64,000 bases of DNA from Serinus canaria. Lineage: Eukaryota; Chordata; Aves; Passeriformes; Fringillidae. Positions 55,401-64,000 of this stretch are shown here, piece by piece. The stretch covers positions 10,445,001 through 10,509,000 of the forward strand of contig NC_066333.1 of NCBI RefSeq assembly GCF_022539315.1. Reading direction: 5' to 3'. The position numbers and the translations under genes are program-made. Position 1 is the stretch's first letter; the number at the start of each line of letters is the position of its first letter. Under the pieces are notes generated by a model, which saw nothing but the letters and a program-made list of their open reading frames with translations, searched no databases and was not told where the DNA came from.

Positions 55401-57085
55401 TCTCAGAAGTTATGTGAAGGAAACAGAAATCTCTGCATGTACCCTCCCTGACAGATAAATCCAGGTCTGGCTTGACTGATGAGATACAGAAATAAAAATT
55501 ATTCCAGCTGCCATTTTGCTGGATTCAGTTACTGCCTTGGGTCCCCCACAGAGGCAGTGAAAGAGGACAGTGCCACAGTAATGACCCAGTACCTAAAATA
55601 TGCACCAGCAACATCAGAAAAAGACAGGATGACAACTAAACCTCTTTTTATTCAGCCCTTCTCTAGTGATAAAACAGTTTGATGGGGCAAACTCCCCTCA
55701 CCCTGACGCCACAGATAACATTTCACCCCAGTGCAGGGAAAAGAAGGAAGGAAGAAAGTGAACACATTTTGTCTCATTTCCTCCAGGTGCACCTGCCCAA
55801 GAGTGCCTGGGAGACTGGAGTCACTGGAAGCACAGATCCCACTTAAACTCTGATTTTCCTCCCTCAGGGGAGGGCTCCCCAGCCTGGTGCAGAGCATCCT
55901 GGCTGCACAATAACCCAGGTCATCCATGAGAGCAGTGCTGAATAAGCCTTTCCTTGCCCAGAGACCTTTGTGCTTCTGATCAGCAATAAAAGGCTGTACT
56001 TGGAATTTATAACCTCAGCCAGGTGAAATACCACAGATGATTATTTAAAGGCTTTAAATTAAAAAAAAAAAAAAACCCCTCTGTCTGTAAGAACCAGCTT
56101 TTCACATTCACATTGTCTGGCTGTGGACTCATAGCTGGGTTATGAAAGCAGCCCAAAATAAGATGAGATATAATAAAACACAAGCTGGGCTTAAGCAAGA
56201 ATTGATTTCTGACAGCAGTTTTCAACGTTTTAAACACTAGCTGCAGACCTCATATATTTCTGAATTTAATTGCACAATTCCCAGTGATTTAACATTACAA
56301 AAATTTACATACTTCCATGCTCAGAATTTGAAAAGCTCAAACAATGAGAAACTTTGGTTGACACAAATACAGCTCAAAGAAAACAGTAATTTTTTTTTTC
56401 CAAACTAAATCACTGGCAGCAGATGACTGACATCTTACATGTGCTGAATATATCCTGTATCTCTAAGCTCTTCTGCTGTGAATTCCTTTCTATGCTGTAT
56501 TTCTACAATCTGGATTTTAACTTGTGAGGTGAGAACTACAGAAAAATAGACAGCTAAATAAATACAGAAGAAAATTTGCCAGATGTGCTTTGGACACATG
56601 AAAGGACTGAAAATTAAAGAAAACAAACAGTATAAATGAGAAGGTCAGAACTTCAGATGGGATGAGCCAGCAGAGGGGGTGGAGGAAACTGAATTTCAAG
56701 GAATGATGAGGAGGAGCAGCTTGGACTGATGGACACAGAGGGCAGGTGCAGGGTGTGAAGGACAAATGGCACATTACTTCTACTCATAATTGGGAAAGTT
56801 TGAGTCTTTGTAACTAAAAAACAGGACACTCTGAAGACTGCAGTCCTCAGAAATGTCACTGTTCACAAACATAATCTTCATTTTTAGACTTCTGGTTGAA
56901 TCAATATCCAATTTTTCAAAATAATAGCATGCACTCTTAGAAAAGAAGACATTACACTGCTAATTCCAGATAAGTAAAGCCTGGCTTTACTTTGTTTTCT
57001 TCTGGAGCATTATCCCACTCAAGTTCAGCTTTCACAAATGCTGACACAAACCACAAAGACTTTATATTATTTCATAAAAATAGCA

Positions 57086-57159
57086 TCTTTTATCTTTTCC
57101 TTTTCTCCTTTATTCTTTTTTTTTCTCTTTTTTCTTTTCTTTTCTTTTTCCTCCTTCCC
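57086..57159. repeat. Long polypyrimidine tract
   Basis: About 74 bp of almost uninterrupted C/T on the + strand, rich in CTTTT units with only two A interruptions. On the CDH4 transcript strand it is purine-rich (GAAAA units). It is a simple low-complexity tract able in principle to form triplex DNA. Confidence 0.85.
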
Positions 57160-59768
57160 AAACTACACCCACAGCCCCAACTGAAACTTTCAATTGGAAC
57201 AACAAGCAGCCAGAGAAGAACAGTGGAAGAAACTTTATCTTAAGTATTTATTGTTATGCTGGAATATCACTCAGTTTCCTCTGGGGTAATTCAGCACTCT
57301 TGTGGGAAATGTGTGACCTCATTTGCATTTTCTAATTGAATTGCTATCAGGTTTCCTGCAAGACTGAACAAAAAAGTTCCCTGAGTTACTAACATCACTT
57401 GTATTAACCAGAAAAAAAAGTTTACATTCAAGTGTTTGCTGGGGAGGAGGGGAAATGTATGCTTCATGTATCATAAAATGCATTTTTAAAGTATCTGCCT
57501 TCTTTTCTATCATTTCACCCTACCAGCATGACACTTTATTGTAGCAGTTAGAACTCTTTCCCTTCCAGTGTTTTTCACTGAAAACTGGCAGGTTATTCAG
57601 TCATCTCAAGCACCCAGCACATTTATAAGTGCTGTGAAAGAGGGGGAATTGTCACGGTGCTGGGTCCCTGCCCATTACAATGTTAGGCTGCACCAAGAGC
57701 CAGGCTCAGCTGGGGCACAGCTATGGACACCAAACCTTCTGACTTGGCAGTGAAAGCACTCAAGGGGAGGCCTGGCCCAGCAAGAAATGATCTGCTGCCT
57801 TGGAAGCCACCACCAAAGCCCTGTTGCAGGGATTTCCAGTCATAAACACTGGGACAAGAAAGGATCACAGATCCAAAGGATCATTTATTGCTGGATAAAC
57901 CCTCTGTGCTCTCCTGGAAAGCAGCCCACTGTCCCCACTGTGCAGGCAGACTCACTCCTGATCCCCCAGAATCCCAGCCAGCATCCCAAAAACATTGATT
58001 TCTCCCATAACATTTATTCTGTGTTACAGCCTCCACAATAAACCAACTGTCTAATAATGGCCATTCTAGGAGGGCTGGTTTTGATGCAGCTTTAATCCCT
58101 GGATAACCATGAACTAAATTCTGATTTATCCTTTCAGAGGGGGTTCTGAGGAGCACCAAAGCCCCTGTCAGGATGCACTGCCCTCACTGAGGGCCATGGC
58201 TCATGGAGCTGAGGAGGACAAGGTAAAAGGGCTTTTTTTGTGCTGTAGGTGCCAACAAACAGTGGTCAGCAGGTGCAGTAACTGAATTTCATGCCAATTA
58301 TTTGTAATGTCTGGGAACTGTTCAGCATTTTTGCAAAATCAGTCACAAATTTACAAAGTAAAATGGAAATAAAGGGATGCACCAGAAGAAAACTGGCCTC
58401 CCTCCCTCTCTCAGGTCACCTCCTCCTTTCGCTCCCACATTTGCTATCTCTATATCCTGAGTATAACAAAACAATCTGAAATGTCTTTAAAAAAAATACA
58501 TATATATAGAGTTCTGCTTGAGTCATATTATTCTACACAAAACCAAATGTGAAATCTGCCTCTAGTAAAAGCCACAAAACATATAAGGGTCATGGCCTGA
58601 AACATATTGAACTGGATATTGTAAGGTTTGGGGTTCTTTTTCCTGCACAAACACTATTATTTTTTAAAATAATCTCATAATCACATTTCTTTCTTTAGTA
58701 AACAAAGGATTATTTTGCTTGCAAAAACCACAGGCATTTAAATAAAACACAAGTCAGATGCCTGCTATAGGGACCCACAATAAAACTGCTTATGACCTTG
58801 TCATTACTCTTGTTTTCTGCATTTTTCCAGCCTCAAACTACACACTAATAAGGCTTTTAGAAACGAGGGATATGAATTCTAAGAAGCTTAGCCCTCTGTT
58901 TTCAACCAGAGTTCAGATTACATTAACATTAGATGAATTTCCAGCCAAATATTCTACTAAAACAGAAATGTGTGCTTATTCAGATTTTTTTTTCTGCTAC
59001 ACTGAGAAGAAATTTAAAGCAGTATGTAAGACATCTTACTTTGTTCCTTCAATATTTAATTACTTCTAGAAGGAAGCAGGATTTCTTTGGTTAGAAATGG
59101 CAAATTGAGTTGACAATAACAAACAGGGTTTAATTACATCTTTCACAAGCTCAAGCCCTACAGAACAGCAGCAGAAGTTTATTCATATGACTCTAAGCCC
59201 AGCAAAACCTTAGGGGTCAGCCCACCGGGCAAGTGAGAGATCTAAGTCTGTCCAAGTTTTTCCTTTTTGTCTCAAATGCGGCAAAAACTCTCCCAAATGG
59301 CACAGAGCTACATGGTGGAATTCAAAAAACTTGACACAGGAAGTCTCTCCTTCTTTCCCCACCCTGTCCTGCACTCTCTGTCCAAGCTCTACAGACAGGA
59401 TGGCAGCAGAGGCCAGTCCTGGTTTTTGGACCATTACTGGGTGCATTAATCCAAATTTCAGCCACAGCCCAGAGACCCCACCTGTCCCTGCAGGAGCCAT
59501 GGCTGCTCCCAGGAACACACACCTTCATCCTTACTCTGCAGGTCCTCAAGATCCAGCAATAAACCAGGCTCGTGACACAATTCCCTGCCAAACCCTGCCC
59601 AAATGTCACCACCCATCCAGCCAGCACTGCTCTGTTTGAGCCAGCAGCAGAGATAACTGAAGATAACTGCATTTACTCCATGCAGCGAAAGATCCTCAGA
59701 CTTGCAAAGAAAATGAAGACAGAAAGGAGCTCCTCCAAATCATTTTTTGCTGCTAAAAAGCCTCCACA

Positions 59769-60012
59769 GCTTTTTCCTTGGAAGCAGTCCTAGCCCAGGG
59801 CTGCTTTTCCTGCCTAGGGTTAGGGTTATGGCTAGGGTTAGGGTTCTGAAAACCAAAAAGCCCAGAGCTCCAGGCACACTGCAGCTGCAAAAGGCATCCC
59901 AAGGGGAACACAAAACTGCCCCAACATGCCTGCCTGCAGGGCTTTTTCCTTGGAAGCAGCCCTAGGCCAGGGCTGCTTTTATTGCCTAGCGTTAGGGTTA
60001 CACCTAGGGTTT
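59769..60012. repeat. Telomere-like direct repeat, two copies 172 bp apart
   Basis: Copy A (about 59769-59845) and copy B (about 59941-60012) share CTTTTTCCTTGGAAGCAG, CCAGGGCTGCTTTT, then a CTAGGGTTAGGGTT-type run. The offset is 172 bp at both the left and right ends, so no net indel separates them. Copy A carries two tandem TAGGGT pairs (59814-59845). Copy B carries a mutated version with GCGTTAGGGTTA and CTAGGGTTTT. The 95-bp spacer is unrelated to the copies except perhaps at its right end. This looks like a fragment of a decayed tandem array or interstitial telomeric satellite. Confidence 0.8.
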
Positions 60013-60261
60013 TACAATGGTATGGAGGAGGTGGGAAAGTGACAGCTACTCCAGGGGCAGAGCAGAAATGTGTTTTCATGGAGCAGCCCCCAGCTGCAGT
60101 GGCTCTCTGCAGCCCACCAGCAGATTCTCACTGAAGGAACACTGCTCTCAGACTGCTGGGCAGGGACAGAGCCCTCCTGCCTTCCAGCAGCGTGTATGGA
60201 GCTAAAGGAGAAAGAAACCATCTGTACCCTCCTGCCTGCAGGGCTGGCTCTGGCTTTTCTC

Positions 60262-60351
60262 CGCCGGGGTGGCGAGGGGAGCTGCTGGCACTGAGCACAG
60301 GGGACGTTTGGCACCGCGCGCTTCGCTGCCCGCCCCGCGCGTCAGCACGCG
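60262..60351. promoter_or_regulatory. Compact CpG cluster in intron 3, about 540 bp downstream of exon 3
   Basis: I count 14 CpG dinucleotides in 90 bp, including two CCGCGCG blocks and ACGCGT, within DNA that is otherwise CpG-poor. It is too short to be a classical CpG island. It could be an unmethylated regulatory element or an intragenic promoter remnant. No TATA box or linked first exon was identified, so the regulatory role is inference. Confidence 0.4.
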
Positions 60352-60892
60352 TCCCTTATCAGGCAGCAGCAACGCTCCCTGTCCGTGCAAGGCAAGGAAC
60401 AGGCCCAAATCTCCCCTCTGGAAGCTGCAGGGCCATGCAGATTGCTCGCAAGAGTGACTCTGAAAACCGGGGAGATGAGCAGCAGGGCAGAGCTGCCAGT
60501 GCGCGATTGTGCTGTCACAAAAGAAATCTGAGCTTAAAAGCATCAGGAAGATGGTTGGTTTTGACTCTTCACCCTTCATCTCCTGGTTTGACTTGGAGTC
60601 AAGAGAGATTATCAGCTGTGAGGTGCAGACCTGATGCATATGAGCTGCACTGTATGACAGAGACAAGTGGTCACTTAAAAATACAGAAGAATGAACTTAG
60701 AGAACACTTCCTTCACTGGAGACCTTAAATAATTTCTGTCAGAGAGGCTCAAGGATCATTTGCAAGGAATTCGATGCTGCTCACGGTATCTCCTACCTGG
60801 ACACGTCCTTATGAAGTGCAGACCAGTCAACACAAACACTTTGGGGCAAAGGAAGAACAAATCAGGAAAAAGAGCTTCGAAAAAACTCTTAC

Positions 60893-61116
60893 CTTGTGTC
60901 CGTTGTGTTGGGACTTCTCTGCCACCAGAAACCTGACCATGGCCTCCCACCTGCCCAGGCTCTGGGGGTCCCAGGCGGTCACCACCAGGATCAGCTGCTT
61001 GGAGGGCACCTGCAGGTGGTGGGCGGCGTACAGGGTCCCGTCCGCCCTCACCTTGAAGTCCAGGCTGTTGGTTTCGTACCGCACGCCCTTGTTACCAGCA
61101 CAGTTATTAAATTTCA
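60893..61116 (-). CDS. CDH4: Cadherin-4 (R-cadherin) internal exon, prodomain (exon 3 by homology)
   Basis: This 224-nt internal exon encodes 75 residues, the first codon (Val) being split with the preceding exon. The translation begins VKFNNCAGNKGVRYETNS, continues through DFKVRADGTLYA and the block LILVVTAWD, and ends HNGHK. This is the N-terminal cadherin prodomain of type I cadherins, which blocks adhesive strand swapping until it is cleaved off in the secretory pathway. The acceptor reads as a pyrimidine-rich run then TTCTAG, just above 61116. The donor is AAG/GTAAGA, just below 60893. The incoming phase is 1 and the outgoing phase is 0. The length equals the 224-nt exon 3 of E-cadherin, which supports the numbering. 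The exon is much richer in GC and CpG than the flanking intron. There is no start codon because the signal-peptide exons lie beyond 64000. CDH2 is the main alternative; the linked exon at 45361-45537 favours CDH4. Confidence 0.88.
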
Positions 61117-64000
61117 CTAGAACAGAGAGGAAGAGATGGGAGAAATGTGTGAGATTGGCGTGATAAGGAAAGCAATCAAACACAAGTTTCAGACATTTAA
61201 TTTTCACTGATGTCTTCTATATCTCTAATAACCATCAAGGAAATGATTTAACTGTTTCTTCGACCTTTCAGGAGTGCTCTTGTGCTTTATCTCTGCTCCC
61301 CAGGGAAGAAGTTGTAAGCCATTTTTAAAGTATTTGATACAGTTTCATTAGATCTCAAACACAGCTGTTCCCCATTTGTACAAGTGGATTTCTCCCTTGT
61401 CGCCATTATCTTTTAAATTCAACTGGAGTCTATTACCCATGCTGTGGGTATTTTTTTTCAGGAAATGTTCTCCATTTCCCTAACCCTTCAATAACCTACT
61501 TACCAGATAGCCTATTTGCACATTCTTAACTGAAATTCAAAAGCCCATAACAATTCCATTATCAGAAATATAAAAACAACAACAACAAAAAATTTAACAC
61601 AGAAATAAAAGTTGAAACCATTCTGGAGCACAAATCTGCTGCTGGAACTGGACCCCGCCCCGTCCTGAGCTGCATTCCCACCTTGGCCAACCCCTCACAT
61701 GTTACAGCTACTGCAGAAAGGAACTGTAAAACTGTGCTTCATAAACCATAGCGTGTCATTTGAAAGCCTACTTTGTCAGATCAAAGCTCCCCAGTTGCTG
61801 ATATTTCTATTTTCGCCTTTTTTTTGGTCAAAGTCTTTCACAGTCTATTTGAAAACTATTTTTATTGGCATTACGAAACACGTCACATACATTAGACCAG
61901 AAATAAAAAACACCTCAACCCTATTATGTGACAGAATTGACAAATTGGATAGAAAGTGAACCTGCAGCTAATAACACAGGAAACAAAACACCTTCTGCCA
62001 TTTCAGTAATCCACGGGGCAGAACACACACGTGGTGAAGGAAAACACATTGTACCCGTAAAAACATCCCCAGTGAGTGAGAGTGGATGCACAGCCTAGCT
62101 CGGATTGCCAGACAGGTTCTCATGCTGAGCTGCTCCAGCCTGCCTCGAGAGGAAGACAACCTGCTGGGCCAGCTCTGGTGGCCTTCAGCAAACACTTAAT
62201 TCCTGCAGGAGGAGGGCTGGGTCAGATGGATCGACCCGGGCTGGCGGTGGTGGGAGAAGGGATGCAGGGATGCAGGGCACTCTGGGGGAGAGGAGCTTCT
62301 GGGACACTGGGACCCCAGCTGTCCCCTTCCCCCTGTACCAACCACAGCTCTGCAGCCCTGCTCTGAGCTGAATCGAGGACTAATAATTTGGATTTACATT
62401 TAAAAAAAACCAATCATGGCACAGGTGAAAGAAAAAAGCAGCCAAGAAACGGCTCAACCCATGTGGCTGTCAAAGCCCCCACGTACATCTAAGGACAGAG
62501 AAATGGGGGGCAGACTGTGGCAGAGGAGGGGAAAATCCTTCCCCTTCTTCACCAAAGTGCACCCCCCAATAACTGGGGTGATTGTGTTGTAACTGTACAT
62601 CCACAAAGGCTTTCTGTGCTCTGTATTTATTTAGACCACACTGGTACATTTTTATGTGTGTGGTGGGAAGTGCTACCAAATGCTGCAGCAACTGCTGGGC
62701 ACAAACAGCAAATGTCACACATTGATTTATAAAAAATAAGATGGATAAAGTTATCTAGTACATGAAAACTACCTGAAAGCCCTGGATGAGGGTAAGCACA
62801 CACAGGCTTTGCTGGCACCTACAAGAACTGGGACAATCTCAGAGACCAGTGAGGGGAAATTCCCTGGACCTCTGGGAATCCAGGGACCACTCTGCTGGGA
62901 GATCACCTTCATCTCTCTGGAATTTCTGCAAATCTCCCCTGCATTCACAGCTACAATAAATATGTGTGAACCTATCAAGTGCATCTTCACTTCTAAATGT
63001 TATTTATTTTCAGCTCAACACCACGGTCACTGTTAGGAACCTGGCACATCAGCTGCTGTACTGCTGCAGCTCTCTGCTGTGCAATGGTCATGGAAAACTC
63101 AAGTTCCATCCCTATCCCCAAGTACCCACGAACCACTCACTGAAAGACATTTAAAGAAGAGAGAAAGGAGTGATAATGACTGCACATTAAAAAACATTTC
63201 AGAGCTTACTTTGATTTTATTGAGATTAAAAGAAAGTCCTGCAGTAGTCTGAGAGAGAAAAAAACCAACCAACCTTTCTATACGTGTATGTAGTGATTTC
63301 AGCACTCAAAGTACTTAAACATCTGCTTAAGACCCAGCTCGTGGCTCCAAGATGCTGCTCTGGTGTCATATGTCACTGTGTCGACTTTTATGCTCCATTA
63401 TCTAAAAACGGCTACCTCGTAGACAGAGTCCCTCTGTGACTTGCTAATTACTTCCATTAGTTTAAAACAAACTTGACTAGAGACAGAGAAAATCCTGAGA
63501 GAAATAATCTGATTCTTTTTTCTTTTTTTAAACAAGCACCTTCTCTGCCCCACATTGCTTCTCTTAGGTAGCACAGGTAGGTGAATGCTCAGCATGGGAT
63601 TAGCACAGCCAGCTCCCCTCCTAAGAGCCTTTAGGAACTGCAAGGAAGGCTTCAAGGACACAAAGATTGCCCACTCTTCAGTCACTCTGCACAGCAGCAA
63701 TGGCCCTGGCTCACCTGGGCAGCTCTGCAGGAGATTCCAGCCCCACAGGGATGACCCTGCTTGGCTCTGTCAGGCACAGGAGCTGCTCACACACAGGAAA
63801 CACTCTGGAAATGCAGGAGAGCTGAGCTGCTCCCACCTCCAACACAGGGAAGGGCAAAGCTCAGTGCTGGGCTTAGCAGTGCTGGGTGAACAGCTGGACC
63901 CAATGGTCCTGGAGGTGTTTTCTAACCCAAAGGATTCTGTGATTAGAAATCCTAAATCATCCTCTTTGCTGCCCTTTGAAAATGAGTCCATGGGATGTTA
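61117..64000 (-). other. CDH4: Intron 2 of CDH4, 3' end
   Basis: This is the downstream end of the intron before the prodomain exon, which continues beyond the window. It ends in a good polypyrimidine tract and TTCTAG directly before 61116. It contains a CA/AAC-rich patch near 61571-61595, a GC-rich patch near 62200-62360 with no splice-supported frame, and a CR1 tail near the window edge. No further exon, promoter or RNA gene was recognised. Confidence 0.8.
63875..63946 (+). mobile_element. CR1-like LINE 3' end, truncated
   Basis: GTGCTGGGTGAACAGCTGGAC, CAATGGTCCTGGAGGTGTTTT, CTAACCCAAAGGATTCTGTG and ATTAG follow the order of an avian CR1 3' tail in sense orientation, ending in the typical GATTCTGTGATT. 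It is short and diverged. Confidence 0.75.

Larger units (their letters stand above)
45538..60892 (-). other. CDH4: Intron 3 of CDH4 (about 15.4 kb)
   Basis: The intron is bounded by the GTAAGA donor at 60892 and the CAG acceptor at 45538. It separates the prodomain exon from the furin-site exon. It holds two CR1-like fragments close to exon 4, one degenerate palindromic repeat copy, A-rich and T-rich runs (46681-46711, 49480-49490, 56060-56075), a long pyrimidine tract, a TA-rich run near 58497-58509, a telomere-like direct repeat and a CpG cluster. The many short open frames have no recognisable similarity or splice support. The rest is plain AT-rich intron. Confidence 0.88.

Noticed and set aside
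60192..60728. A 178-aa plus-strand open frame over the CpG cluster
   Set aside because: Composition is that of translated GC-rich non-coding DNA. No domain or motif was recognised, and there is no splice or promoter support.
1..64000. Proviral, CRISPR or multi-gene accessory system
   Set aside because: No LTR pairs, no retroviral domains, no spacer-repeat array other than the perfect-period minisatellite, and no gene clusters were seen. The window is intron of a single vertebrate gene.

Overview
The window is vertebrate, non-repetitive, intron-rich DNA, most likely from a bird. The evidence is a few short 5'-truncated LINE pieces that resemble avian CR1 3' ends, low repeat density, no bacterial-style coding and no Alu- or B1-like elements. 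The species cannot be read from the sequence.

The only coding sequence I can support is two internal exons of one gene on the minus strand, a classical (type I) cadherin best matched to CDH4 (R-cadherin). Exon 60893-61116 encodes most of the cadherin prodomain. Exon 45361-45537 encodes the end of the prodomain, a furin-type RQKR cleavage site and the mature N-terminus beginning Asp-Trp-Val-Ile. Both exons have good splice sites, compatible phases and lengths (224 and 177 nt) that fit exons 3 and 4 of type I cadherins. The upstream exons (signal peptide) lie beyond position 64000. The next downstream exon (start of EC1) lies before position 1.

From high to low coordinates, the direction of transcription, the layout is: the end of intron 2 (64000-61117), exon 3, intron 3 (about 15.4 kb), exon 4, then at least 45.4 kb of intron 4. 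The introns carry: an 18-copy, 21-bp minisatellite with E-box junctions (28794-29171); two copies of a telomere-like TTAGGG-containing unit 172 bp apart (59769-60012); a compact CpG cluster (60262-60351) and a GC-rich block beside exon 4; several CR1 tails; a set of short, decayed palindromic repeats built on a TGAAGTCAATGG-like core; and ordinary low-complexity tracts.

None of the many other open frames has recognisable protein similarity or splice support. I see no rRNA, convincing tRNA, CRISPR, provirus or multi-gene system. The most interesting structures are the E-box minisatellite, the telomere-like direct repeat and the dispersed hairpin repeat. Their functional roles are inference only.
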